From positions 5,434,242 through 5,444,806 of the forward strand of contig NZ_CM000745.1 of NCBI RefSeq assembly GCF_000161455.1: 10,565 bases of DNA. The letters run 5' to 3'. This stretch comes from Bacillus pseudomycoides DSM 12442. Lineage in GTDB: Bacteria; Bacillota; Bacilli; Bacillales; Bacillaceae_G. Positions 1 through 7,128 of the stretch are shown piece after piece. Every line of letters begins with the position of its first letter. The stretch's first letter is position 1. The position numbers and the translations under genes were made by a program. Below the pieces are notes generated by a model. That model had not been told where the DNA came from. It ran no database searches and saw only the letters and a list, made by a program, of their open reading frames with translations.

Positions 1-882
1 TACAACTTCTAATACATAAGCCATTGCTTCTGGTACATCTAACTCTTTATAAGAAACCATACCAGTCATAACAAGACAAACCACAACATAAATGATTGTA
101 CAAATAACTAACGAAGCAATGATACCAATTGGAAGGTCACGTTGTGGATTTTTCACTTCTTCTGCTGAAGTTGCTAATGCATCGAAACCTAAGAAAGCAA
201 AGAATACTGCTGCTCCTCCGGCAAAGACTCCACTTAAACCATACGGTGCAAATGGTACCCAGTTTTCTGGTTTTACGTAGAATACACCAACCGCAATGAA
301 TAAGATAACAATAGCAATTTTGATTAATACCATTGCGTTATTCACACGTTTACTTTCTTTCGTACCACGTGATAATAGCCATGTTAGTACTAACGTAATG
401 ACTACTGCTGGTAAGTTAACGATACCACCTTGTGATGGAATCGTTAACAGTTCTTTTGGAATTTCTAATCCAAATCCACTTATCAAGTTATGGAAATAAC
501 CTGTCCATCCACCAGCTACTGCTGCTGTTGTTACAACGTATACCGATAGTAAGGTCCATCCCATTAAATGGGCTACAAACTCCCCAATTGTAGCATAAGA
601 GTATGTGTACACACTACCTGAAACAGGAAGTGTAGAAGCAACTTCTGCATAACATAATGCTGCAAATCCGCAAACAATTGCGGCAATCATAAATGAAAAA
701 ATAACTGCTGGACCAGCATCTCTTGCTGCTACTAATCCAGTTAATACAAGAACGCCTGTACCAATTATTGCGCCAATTCCTAGCATTGTTAAGTCAAATG
801 CCCCTAAATTTTTTGACAAAGTTTTACTTTTACTTTCTTCTAACAATTGCATAACAGATTTCTTTTTAAACAGGTTGGCCAC
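1..882 (-). CDS. APC-family amino acid permease (YfnA-like), C-terminus cut by window edge
   Basis: A membrane amino acid transporter, probably a proton symporter. The reading frame is open for 294 codons with no stop before the left edge, so only the N-terminal part (about seven or eight membrane segments) is present. After a short basic N-terminus the first membrane segment carries the APC signature GAFDLTMLGIGAIIGTGVLV, followed by LPVSGSVYTYSYATIGEF, TKESKRVNN and FFAFLGFDALATSAEEVKNP, all typical of the YfnA/CAT branch. The start is GTG at 880-882, because AAAAGGGGA lies just upstream on the minus strand and the peptide begins VANLFKKKSVMQLLEES as in homologues. It is the third gene of the ald-tdcB operon, 93 bases after tdcB. 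The context suggests import of alanine, serine or threonine, but the substrate cannot be read from sequence. Confidence 0.9.
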   Translation of the reverse strand, partial: MANLFKKKSVMQLLEESKSKTLSKNLGAFDLTMLGIGAIIGTGVLVLTGLVAARDAGPAVIFSFMIAAIVCGFAALCYAEVASTLPVSGSVYTYSYATIGEFVAHLMGWTLLSVYVVTTAAVAGGWTGYFHNLISGFGLEIPKELLTIPSQGGIVNLPAVVITLVLTWLLSRGTKESKRVNNAMVLIKIAIVILFIAVGVFYVKPENWVPFAPYGLSGVFAGGAAVFFAFLGFDALATSAEEVKNPQRDLPIGIIASLVICTIIYVVVCLVMTGMVSYKELDVPEAMAYVLEVV

Positions 883-895
883 GATATATGTCCCC

Positions 896-946
896 TTTTA
901 CCAAAGAAGAGCTAAGATGTCTTCTCCTAGCTCTTCTTTGGTAAAA
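896..946. repeat. 19-bp perfect hairpin between tdcB and permease
   Basis: Positions 896-914 and 928-946 are exact reverse complements (core arm TACCAAAGAAGAGCTA, with three flanking A:T pairs), separated by a 13-base loop. On the minus strand, the direction of transcription, the hairpin is followed by AAAAGGGGA, which is the permease ribosome binding site, and not by a U-run. A standard terminator is therefore not obvious. An intercistronic stabiliser, processing site or partial attenuator fits better. On the plus strand the hairpin is followed by an A/T-rich tract without a clean T-run. Confidence 0.75.
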
Positions 947-975
947 TTAATTTATTTTATAAGATATTCAAAGAG

Positions 976-1977
976 TTATTTTACTTCATTCGCAACAAAG
1001 AAATGCTCACATACACTGGAAATGCGTTTTAAGTCCACATTTCCACCTGAAATAACCGCTACTACTTTTTTACCTTTTGTATATTGATCAACTTTTCCTG
1101 CAAGAAGAGCAGCTGTAGCTAATGCTCCAGCTCCTTCTACAACAGCTTTTCCACGTTGTAGTAAGTCTTTCATGGCTACTTCTAATTCCTCTTCTGATAC
1201 CGTTACAATATCATCCACTAATTCTTTAACAATTTCAAAGGTTAAGTCTCCCGGTATTTTAACAGCACATCCATCAGCTATTGTTGGTGCTTCATAATGG
1301 GATACAATTTTTCCAACATCATAAGAAGCTTTCATTCCATGGACATTATCAGCTTGAACACCAATAATATTAATTGATGGATTAAATGATTTAAGTGCAA
1401 CTGCAATTCCTGAAATAATACCTCCACCACCAATAGGCACAATTACAGTATCAACATCCCACATATCATCAAGAATATCTAAACCAATTGTTCCTTGGCC
1501 AGCCATTACCTCTACATCATCGTATGGATGTAAATATGTTTCTCCTGTTTCCTGTATAATCTCTTCACATTTAGCCTTAGCATCATCAAAGGTATCCCCA
1601 TGTAAAATAACTTCAGAACCATATCCTCTGGTAGCATCAACTTTGGCTTGTGGTGCAGAAATTGGCATAACAATTTTACTTTTGATTCCAAGTAAATGAG
1701 AAGATAATGCAACACCTTGTGCATGATTCCCAGCTGAACAAGCAATCACACCATGTGCTTTTTCTTCATCTGTTAAATTTGAAATTTTATTAAATGCACC
1801 ACGAAACTTAAATGATCCAGTTAATTGCATATTTTCTAACTTCAAATGAATTTCTCCACCCGTTTTACTCGTCAAATAAAATGATTTAACAAGGGGGGTC
1901 TTACGTGCATTTCCAGAAAGAATTTGTTGAGCTTTTTTTATATCACCAATGTTAAGTGGTAAATTTTTGTTAATCAT
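976..1977 (-). CDS. tdcB: Catabolic threonine/serine ammonia-lyase (TdcB type)
   Basis: A PLP-dependent fold-type II enzyme converting threonine to 2-oxobutyrate and ammonia, and usually also serine to pyruvate. It has 333 residues. The PLP lysine motif GSFKFRG puts the Schiff-base lysine at 57. The substrate and cofactor loop SAGNHAQG is at 81-88, the phosphate-binding glycine loop PIGGGGIISG at 181-190, EGAGA at 281-285 and SGGN at 310-313. The protein ends soon after the catalytic domain with no C-terminal ACT-like regulatory domain, which separates it from biosynthetic IlvA and supports a catabolic role. Its ATG overlaps the ald stop (ATGA at 1974-1977), so the two are translationally coupled. 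With ald and the permease it would deaminate imported amino acids for carbon and energy. Confidence 0.93.
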   Translation of the reverse strand: MINKNLPLNIGDIKKAQQILSGNARKTPLVKSFYLTSKTGGEIHLKLENMQLTGSFKFRGAFNKISNLTDEEKAHGVIACSAGNHAQGVALSSHLLGIKSKIVMPISAPQAKVDATRGYGSEVILHGDTFDDAKAKCEEIIQETGETYLHPYDDVEVMAGQGTIGLDILDDMWDVDTVIVPIGGGGIISGIAVALKSFNPSINIIGVQADNVHGMKASYDVGKIVSHYEAPTIADGCAVKIPGDLTFEIVKELVDDIVTVSEEELEVAMKDLLQRGKAVVEGAGALATAALLAGKVDQYTKGKKVVAVISGGNVDLKRISSVCEHFFVANEVK

Positions 1978-3086
1978 AGTAACACTTCTTTCAGTGGTTT
2001 ATAATCTAACTCTAACGTCTTTCCTAAATTCTCATAGGTAATAAAACCTTTATAAATGTTTATACCAGATGCTAAAGCCGGTTTAGTATTTATTGCATTT
2101 TCTAATCCCTCTTTAGCAATTAATAATAAATATTCAATATTTCCATTTGCTAAAGCCATGGTCGAAGTACGTGGGGTGGCACCAGGCATATTTGGTACAG
2201 CATAATGGATTACATCATGCTTAATAAATATAGGGTTATCATGTGTTGTATAGTGATCAACTGTTTCAACTGTTCCACCTTGGTCAATTGCAATATCAAC
2301 AATAACACTGCCAGGTTTCATTGATTGAACCATATATTCTTTTACAATTTTCGGTGGTTTCGCTCCTGGTATTAAGATAGTTGAAATAAATAAGTCTGCC
2401 TCTTTTATATGCTTTTCTAAGTTTTCAGTATTGGATTCAATAACCTCTACAGAATCATTCACATATCTTTCTTTTAAATAAGCAATTTGGGTTTTGTTTA
2501 ATTCTAGAATAGTCACATGGCAACCAATTCCAATTGCCATATCACATGCATTAATAGATGCATTTCCTCCACCTAAAATGACAACATTTCCAGCAGGGAT
2601 ACCCTCAATTCCTGATAATAAAATCCCTTCTCCTTGATGTTGTTTTTCTAGATAATAAGCTCCCATAAAGACTGCACGGCGGCCAGCAATCGCACTCATG
2701 GGCTTTAACAGAGTCAAAACACCATCTTCACTAATTGTCTCTCCAGCAATTGCAGTAGTTCCTGCTTGTCTCATTGCTTCAACACACTCTTTAGAAGCTG
2801 CTAGATGTAAAAATCCCCATACAATGAGATCTTTTTTAAAGTAGTGATATTCTGCAGATAGTGGTTCTTTCACTTTTACTACCATATCGACGTCCCAAGC
2901 TTCTTTTTGAGTTACTATGCTTGCACCTGCATTTGTATATTCATCATTAGTATAACCAGATCCTAATCCAGCATCTTTTTGTACCAAAACTTGATGTCCC
3001 TCTGCAACTAACTTTTGAGCATTTTCGGGAGTCATTCCCACACGAGATTCACCTTTTTTTATTTCTTTTACTACTCCGATTTTCAT
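1974..3086 (-). CDS. ald: Alanine dehydrogenase
   Basis: A cytosolic NAD-dependent enzyme interconverting L-alanine with pyruvate, ammonia and NADH. It has 370 residues, the usual family length. The N-terminal AlaDh/PNT domain opens with KEIKKGESRVGMTP. VKVKEPL holds the substrate-binding lysine (73) and FLHLAA the catalytic histidine (94). The Rossmann segment is VVILGGGNASINACDMA (about 168-184), and STILIPGAKPP and VPNMPGATPRTSTMALANGN follow. The third glycine of GxGxxG is serine here (S177); I recall a small residue at that place in the staphylococcal Ald1 branch too. The frame is open 12 codons further upstream, but the ATG at 3084-3086 is chosen because AAAAGGAAG precedes it and the family begins MKIGVVKE. 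It is the first gene of a minus-strand operon with tdcB and the permease. Confidence 0.95.
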   Translation of the reverse strand: MKIGVVKEIKKGESRVGMTPENAQKLVAEGHQVLVQKDAGLGSGYTNDEYTNAGASIVTQKEAWDVDMVVKVKEPLSAEYHYFKKDLIVWGFLHLAASKECVEAMRQAGTTAIAGETISEDGVLTLLKPMSAIAGRRAVFMGAYYLEKQHQGEGILLSGIEGIPAGNVVILGGGNASINACDMAIGIGCHVTILELNKTQIAYLKERYVNDSVEVIESNTENLEKHIKEADLFISTILIPGAKPPKIVKEYMVQSMKPGSVIVDIAIDQGGTVETVDHYTTHDNPIFIKHDVIHYAVPNMPGATPRTSTMALANGNIEYLLLIAKEGLENAINTKPALASGINIYKGFITYENLGKTLELDYKPLKEVLL

Positions 3087-3204
3087 ACTCACACTTCCTT
3101 TTAAAATTAATATATCTAACAATTTAAATAAAAAATGACAAGTACACCAAACTTATTATGTGTATACATGCTATTTTTCATTTATCTCGCTGTTTTGCCC
3201 CTAC

Positions 3205-3234
3205 AAGATAGCAAGATTCAAAACCCTAAGTCAA
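3205..3234 (-). promoter_or_regulatory. Candidate sigma-A promoter for ald operon
   Basis: On the minus strand there is a -35 TTGACT (3229-3234), an 18-base spacer and an extended -10 TGC-TATCTT (hexamer 3205-3210). Transcription would start near 3198, giving a leader of about 110 bases before ald. The CRP/FNR-like palindrome at 3239-3258 lies directly upstream, centred near -50. Inferred from hexamers only. Confidence 0.5.
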
Positions 3235-3238
3235 TCAA

Positions 3239-3258
3239 TTTGTGAAATCATTCACAAA
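3239..3258. promoter_or_regulatory. CRP/FNR-family operator upstream of ald
   Basis: TTTGTGAA-ATCA-TTCACAAA is a perfect 8+4+8 palindrome containing TGTGA-N6-TCACA, the half-site pattern known for Bacillus Fnr and for ArcR-type CRP/FNR regulators. It sits directly upstream of the candidate ald -35. Which family member binds cannot be told from the sequence. Confidence 0.65.
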
Positions 3259-3446
3259 ATGTATTTATTTGCTCGGTAATAAAATTCTATCTTGAAAATT
3301 ATTATTGTATAGCATTTTAGTCTGTGCTAGACTTTGTCACGAATAACATCTCTTCTGAATTTAAAGCAACTTATCATTATGTAATACAAATTAAAAATCT
3401 GTGCGTTGAGTATTAATTGTGTTAGGAAGACTTCTCTACTAGAAGC

Positions 3447-3492
3447 ATGACCAAACATATTTGTGAATCATTTCACAAATATGTTTGGTCAT
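3447..3492. promoter_or_regulatory. 46-base inverted repeat with embedded CRP/FNR-type site
   Basis: The arms 3447-3467 and 3472-3492 are exact reverse complements (21 bp each) around a TCAT loop. The centre reads TTTGTGAA-TCAT-TTCACAAA (3460-3479), the same operator core as at 3239-3258. The outer part, ATGACCAAACATA and its complement, goes well beyond an operator. It lies about 170 bases upstream of the SteT-like gene in the divergent region. It has no T-run, so it does not look like a plain terminator. Confidence 0.7.
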
Positions 3493-3664
3493 TAGTACTC
3501 ATTTTCTATTCCTAATTCTAGGCAAATATATATTTAATTAGATATTCAAGTTTAAGCTTAAAAATATTATGTGAAAAACTAGGGATAATATCTAAATATG
3601 AGAACACCAAGTGCTGCGATTCATTAGAGATTTTGTTTATTTTTATAAAACAGGAGTGATTGTT

Positions 3665-5014
3665 ATGTCACAACAACAACTAAAAAAAGAAATTGGTTTC
3701 TTTGCTGCTTTGACTACAGTTATTGGTACCGTAATAGGGGCTGGTGTTTTTTTTAAACCAACTGCATTATATGGTATCACTGGTACAGCCAGTTTAGGGT
3801 TGCTCGCATGGGTTATTGGCGGAATATTAACTGTTTGTGCAGGATTAACAGGGGCTGAATTATCGGCTGCTATTCCAGAAACAGGTGGTATGATGGCTTA
3901 TTTAAAACGTACTTACGGAAATTTAACAGCATTTTTACTAGGTTGGGCTCAAACCGTCATTTACTTTCCAGCAAATATTGCAGCACTTGCTATTATTTTC
4001 GGAACCCAAACTGTTAACCTGTTTGGATTAAATGCTAATGAAAATAAAATGATGATTGTAGGAATTGCTGTTATAACCGCAACCTTTGTAACTCTTATGA
4101 ACTTTTTAGGTGCTAAAGCTGCTGGAGGGATCCAAACCGCTTCCACTATAGGTAAATTACTTCCTTTAGCTCTTATTATTATTTTTGGTTTGCTACACAA
4201 AGGTGATGTAACTTTTCAATTGTACCCAATTGAGGCAGGACCAGATAAATCTTTTATATCTGCTCTAGGTTCTGGCTTACTTGCAACCATGTTTGCCTAT
4301 GATGGATGGATACACGTAGGGAATATAGCTGGCGAAATGAAAAATCCCCAAAAAGATCTACCTAAAGCAATAATACTAGGATTATCAATTGTTACGGTCG
4401 TTTATTTATTAATTAATATTGCATTCCTAATGGTTATGTCTGCAACAGCACTTGCAGGAACTGATACACCTGCATCTGAGGTTGCAAAAATTCTTTTTGG
4501 TACAATGGGTGGAAAACTAGTTAGTATAGGTATTTTAATATCTGTATTTGGTACAATTAATGGATATATTATGACAGGTATGAGAATTCCTTATGCTATG
4601 GCATTAGAAAATAAACTACCTTTTAGTAAATGGTTTGCTACATTATCTAATAAGAGCAGAGTTCCTTATAATTCTGGAATATTTGTCTTGTTGGTTTCAA
4701 TAATCATGATGCTTATAGGAGGGTTTAATACGTTAACAGATATGTTAGTATTTGTTATATGGATATTCTATACAATGACATTTTTAGCTTTATTCATTTT
4801 ACGTAAAAGAGAGCCAGAACTTGCACGTCCTTACAGGGTACCCTTATACCCGATTGTACCGACGATAGCTTTATTAGGTGGCTTATTTATAGTCTTTAAT
4901 ACGTTATTTACACAAACATTACTAGCCTTATGTGGAATAGGACTAACGGCTTTAGGCCTTCCAATTTACTTTATAATGCGTAATAAGCATATTGATGTAA
5001 AAACAGAGGATTAA
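3665..5014 (+). CDS. steT: Serine/threonine exchanger-like APC permease (SteT family)
   Basis: An integral membrane amino acid transporter of 449 residues with about 12 predicted segments. It resembles Bacillus subtilis SteT (YkbA), a serine/threonine exchanger of the L-type (LAT) branch. Recognisable stretches are KKEIGFFAALTTVIGTVIGA in the first segment, AAIPETGGMMAYLKRTYG, TIGKLLPLALIIIFGLLHKGD, ATMFAYDGWIHVGNIAGEMK, LFGTMGGKLVSIGILISVFG and, near the end, ILRKREPELARPYRVPLYP. The start is ATG 3665 (MSQQQLKKEIGF), because CAGGAG lies 8 bases before it and the family begins there; the frame is open 18 codons further upstream without a ribosome site. Transcription is divergent from ald and ends at the terminator at 5074-5110. 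With two serine/threonine deaminases nearby, uptake or exchange of serine or threonine is the likely job. The exact substrate is inferred. Confidence 0.85.
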   Translation: MSQQQLKKEIGFFAALTTVIGTVIGAGVFFKPTALYGITGTASLGLLAWVIGGILTVCAGLTGAELSAAIPETGGMMAYLKRTYGNLTAFLLGWAQTVIYFPANIAALAIIFGTQTVNLFGLNANENKMMIVGIAVITATFVTLMNFLGAKAAGGIQTASTIGKLLPLALIIIFGLLHKGDVTFQLYPIEAGPDKSFISALGSGLLATMFAYDGWIHVGNIAGEMKNPQKDLPKAIILGLSIVTVVYLLINIAFLMVMSATALAGTDTPASEVAKILFGTMGGKLVSIGILISVFGTINGYIMTGMRIPYAMALENKLPFSKWFATLSNKSRVPYNSGIFVLLVSIIMMLIGGFNTLTDMLVFVIWIFYTMTFLALFILRKREPELARPYRVPLYPIVPTIALLGGLFIVFNTLFTQTLLALCGIGLTALGLPIYFIMRNKHIDVKTED

Positions 5015-5073
5015 ATTGTGTCCAAATGTGCGAAATTCTCGAAATGATATGGCGAGGCCTAATAAGGAACAGC

Positions 5074-5110
5074 AAAAAAGACATTTTCCCCAGTTGAAGA
5101 TGTCTTTTTT
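5074..5110 (+). terminator. Rho-independent terminator after steT-like gene
   Basis: A 15-bp stem (5074-5088 with 5096-5110, one G:U pair) closes a 7-base loop. The right arm ends in TTTTTT and the left arm begins with AAAAAA, so it can work in both directions. It lies 60 bases after the stop codon of the permease. Confidence 0.88.
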
Positions 5111-5234
5111 ATGCAACTTTCCCTAGATTTCAATAACATTATATGCAATTTACTTAGAATTATACCTAATAGTTGCGGCTTGATAAATCCCCCCACCCGT
5201 AACTTTTGCATAACATATAAATAATAGAAAATAC

Positions 5235-5625
5235 GGGTCTGTTGCAAAGTTTTTTTACACATAGAGACATGGGAAGATTGTGGTCAAATTTTATGAAACC
5301 GATAATAAATTCTGTAATTCGTTATACGTCGAAAAGACGGAGTCTGATTGAAGACTTCGTCTTTGTTTGTATATGGCATGAAGCGTTTCTATCCCTTTTA
5401 TCGTACGTGAGGCATGACGAAGACTTTGAAATCCTAAGGAACGAGCGAAACGGCGCTTCACGTATCGATGATCTTACTCAATGAGGTTACTGAGATATTT
5501 TGTTGTACGATGAAAGGTATTTTTGTAAAAGTCTATTCTCTGTAATTTTTTAAATGCGCAAATTAAGGAAGGAGCCTTATCTGTAGTCAGAACCGTATTT
5601 ATCTTCCTAAGTCTATTAAAACGCC
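5235..5625 (-). mobile_element. IS6-family (IS240-like) element remnant, one end only
   Basis: GGGTCTGTTGCAAAGT at 5235-5250 matches the terminal inverted repeat style of IS6 elements (compare GGCACTGTTGCAAA of IS26 and GGTTCTGTTGCAAAG of IS257/IS1216). About 55 bases inside it the minus strand carries the C-terminal end of an IS6 transposase. The rest of the transposase and the other terminal repeat are missing. At about 5625-5630 the sequence changes to an IS231-like end. The element is dead. Confidence 0.82.
5291..5625 (-). pseudogene. IS6 transposase C-terminal fragment with internal stop
   Basis: The minus strand reads, in one frame with no frameshift from about 5625 down to the stop at 5291-5293: VLTTDKAPSLICAFKKLQ, then FHRTTKYLSNLIE, a TAA stop at 5474-5476, then DHRYVKRRFARSLGFQSLRH, ASRTIKGIETLHAIYKQRRS and VFSTYNELQNLLSVS. 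These match the IS6 catalytic core from the second aspartate (TDKAP) through the glutamate (NLIE), which is normally followed by QDHR. The stop replaces that glutamine. The N-terminal helix-turn-helix region and the first catalytic aspartate are lost at the junction with the IS231-like end. A plus-strand open frame over the same stretch is an antisense shadow. Confidence 0.85.
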
Positions 5626-5764
5626 ATAATTCCCTACTCTTGGTTTAGAAAGTAGGGAATATTCTTTGTAAAGGATTTATCGTTTTTTCTCAAAGTACTA
5701 CATTTAGAAAGAATAACATTTTTTACACTTGGGGGTAGTTGGATTTCTTAAGTTGATGGGCATG
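5626..5764. mobile_element. IS231-like (IS4 family) terminal remnant
   Basis: TTCTTAAGTTGATGGGCATG at 5745-5764 matches, as I recall it, the 20-bp terminal repeat of IS231 (5'-CATGCCCATCAACTTAAGAA) read from the other strand. The outer tip is at 5764 and the interior lies to the left. Inside it is a 10-bp hairpin, ATTCCCTACT (5629-5638) with AGTAGGGAAT (5651-5660). No IS231 transposase follows, because the interior is replaced by the IS6 fragment at about 5625. Whether the hairpin belongs to the transposase leader is inference. Confidence 0.7.
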
Positions 5765-6197
5765 TGGCGGCACCTTGAAAAGAAGTTCCTTTTTTCTGAG
5801 AAATGTATATAAATGCAAAATTAATAATAAATACCCGAAAGGATTTTATATTTCCTTAATTTATTCCTTTCCATCTACACTAATCATTTATTACAACAGC
5901 TTTCACGTTTAAAATAAGATGTTTCAACAAAGGAAAATATAAGTATCTTTATAATGAGTTCCCAATATAATCAATGTGTTAATCAAAGGAACTCTGTGTT
6001 ATTTTTATTTTTTTACTAACTAATACAGCTTCAAACAATGGACACAATTGCTACATGCCAAGTGTAATTTATTACCCATTCAAAATTCTGTTTATTCAAT
6101 CTTTCTAAAAATAAAAAAATATTAAACTCATAAATATACAAGTTATAATGAGGGCGTCGAGAGATAATCTATTACCTCTGGAGAAAATATCAAACCT

Positions 6198-6212
6198 GAT
6201 TCTGGTGCAAAA
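6198..6212 (+). repeat. IS6-like terminal sequence (solo)
   Basis: GATTCTGGTGCAAAA differs at one base from GGTTCTGGTGCAAAA at 9668-9682, which borders a genuine IS6 transposase remnant. Both point the same way. Unlike the 9668 copy, no IS6 transposase C-terminus is seen just inside this one, so it may be a solo relic or a chance match. Confidence 0.4.
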
Positions 6213-6312
6213 TTCTAAAGACCTTGCAAGTAATCTTCTAAAATTGGACATACTGATACGATTACTCTAAGAAAGGTGTGTGATCAGAAGGGAAATTTAT
6301 TCAACATGAAAA

Positions 6313-6326
6313 TGGAAGCGTTATCA
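6313..6326. promoter_or_regulatory. CcpA cre site upstream of sdaAB
   Basis: TGGAAGCGTTATCA fits the cre consensus TGNAANCGNWNNCW at every position. It lies 82 bases before the sdaAB start codon, just upstream of the candidate promoter at 6340-6368 and downstream of TATAAT 6144-6149. The expected effect is catabolite control of serine degradation when sugars are present. Confidence 0.6.
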
Positions 6327-6339
6327 GCCAGATCTTATT

Positions 6340-6368
6340 TTGAATTGGTCATTCTAATAACTTAGATT
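6340..6368 (+). promoter_or_regulatory. Weak candidate promoter for sdaAB-sdaAA
   Basis: TTGAAT (6340-6345), a 17-base spacer and TAGATT (6363-6368) would start transcription near 6375, about 33 bases before sdaAB. Each hexamer matches the sigma-A consensus at only four of six positions, so this is tentative. TATAAT at 6144-6149 is the alternative. Confidence 0.3.
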
Positions 6369-6407
6369 CAACTGCAATTAAAAATAATAAATTATGGGGG
6401 TGCTTAT

Positions 6408-7106
6408 ATGAACATGAATGTAGCATCTATTAAAGAAAAAAAGGTTGTTAAATACAAAAGTTGTTTTGATGTGATTGGGCCGGTCATGATAGGTCCTTCA
6501 AGCTCACATACTGCAGGTGCTTTAGCTATTGGAGCAGTTGCTAATAAATTATTTCAAGGTCTTCCAAAAAAAGTCGTGGTAAGGTATTATGAATCATTTG
6601 CTGAAACCCATAAAGGACACGGAACTGATTTTGCAATTATTGCTGGAATATTAGGATTTGCTACCGATGACAGCAAAGTGCCAGATGCTATTAAAATAGC
6701 AGAATCTAAAGGCATGGACATTACCTTTATTGAAAAAGCAGGTGATAGTCCTGCTGGTCATCCAAATACGGCAGATGTATATTTAGAAGATGAAAATCGA
6801 AGTATTAGAACGGTGGGTATTTCGGTCGGCGGCGGATTAATTGAAGTCAAACATGTTGAAATTGACGGATTTAGCTTAGATCTTCAGGGCCCATTGCCAG
6901 TTATTATTGCGATTTCCGAAAGAGCTGACTTTGAATTTGTCTTACGCAGGATCTTTAAACAATATGATGTGGAAATTAACGACTTTCATAGTTTAGAAGA
7001 AAGCGGAAAATATTTATATGCATTCGCTTTGGATTCGCTATTGCCTGGTGATGCTCAGAAGGAATTGGGAAGTTTAAGCGGTCTAGCTAATATCATTATT
7101 CTTTAG
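6408..7106 (+). CDS. sdaAB: L-serine dehydratase, iron-sulfur-dependent, beta subunit
   Basis: One half of the two-subunit iron-sulfur L-serine ammonia-lyase that converts serine to pyruvate and ammonia. It has 232 residues, close to the roughly 220 of Bacillus SdaAB plus a short N-terminal extension before KYKSCFDVIGPVMIG. The beta-domain signature GPSSSHTAGALAIG is at about 29-42, followed by ESFAETHKGHGTDFAI, HPNTADVYLED and VGISVGGGLIEV. The C-terminal 65 residues correspond to the ACT-like domain, but I do not find the usual NVGHMEVAR-type stretch. The start is ATG 6408 behind GGGGGTG (6396-6402); the ATG at 6414 is an alternative with wider spacing. sdaAA follows after 22 bases, so the two form an operon. 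Confidence 0.93.
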   Translation: MNMNVASIKEKKVVKYKSCFDVIGPVMIGPSSSHTAGALAIGAVANKLFQGLPKKVVVRYYESFAETHKGHGTDFAIIAGILGFATDDSKVPDAIKIAESKGMDITFIEKAGDSPAGHPNTADVYLEDENRSIRTVGISVGGGLIEVKHVEIDGFSLDLQGPLPVIIAISERADFEFVLRRIFKQYDVEINDFHSLEESGKYLYAFALDSLLPGDAQKELGSLSGLANIIIL

Positions 7107-7128
7107 TTACATTAAGGGGTGAAAAAAT

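Larger units (their letters stand above)
3087..3664. other. Divergent intergenic region, ald operon versus steT-like gene
   Basis: No coding gene is supported here. It holds the minus-strand ald promoter and both CRP/FNR-type palindromes described separately, plus a short perfect palindrome TTTAAGCTTAAA at 3551-3562. For the plus-strand gene I see GATAAT at 3584-3589 but no convincing -35, so its promoter is unassigned. Confidence 0.6.
5765..6407. other. Gene-free AT-rich region upstream of sdaAB
   Basis: I see no coding gene on either strand. From 5765 to about 6120 there is only AT-rich sequence with a weak 7-bp repeat, GAGTTCC (5956-5962) and GGAACTC (5988-5994), followed by T-rich DNA. 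TATAAT at 6144-6149 has only a poor -35 (TTAAAC). If that -10 is used, the sdaAB leader would be about 250 bases long. The 6150-6270 stretch can form short stems (for example AGTAATC with GATTACT), but I do not recognise a riboswitch. The IS6-like end, the cre site and a second candidate promoter are listed separately. Confidence 0.6.

Noticed and set aside
92..499. Two plus-strand open frames over the left permease
   Set aside because: They are antisense to a clear APC permease reading frame and show no protein features of their own.
3280..3302. CodY-like box near TCTTGAAAATT
   Set aside because: About five mismatches to AATTTTCWGAAAATT, too weak in AT-rich DNA.
3611..3664. 18-codon N-terminal extension of the SteT-like protein
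   Set aside because: No ribosome site before it, while CAGGAG lies 8 bases before ATG 3665, where the family normally begins.
5059..5262. Minus-strand open frame of 67 codons
   Set aside because: It runs through a terminator and into the IS6 terminal repeat; no ribosome site and no recognisable motif.
5242..5484. Plus-strand open frame of 80 codons
   Set aside because: It is antisense to the IS6 transposase fragment, whose minus-strand peptide matches the family motif by motif; it has no ribosome site of its own.
6156..6260. TPP- or glycine-riboswitch-like look (CCTGATTCTGG, CTCTGGAG)
   Set aside because: The other conserved parts of those riboswitches are missing, and the CTGG stretch is better explained as an IS6-like end.
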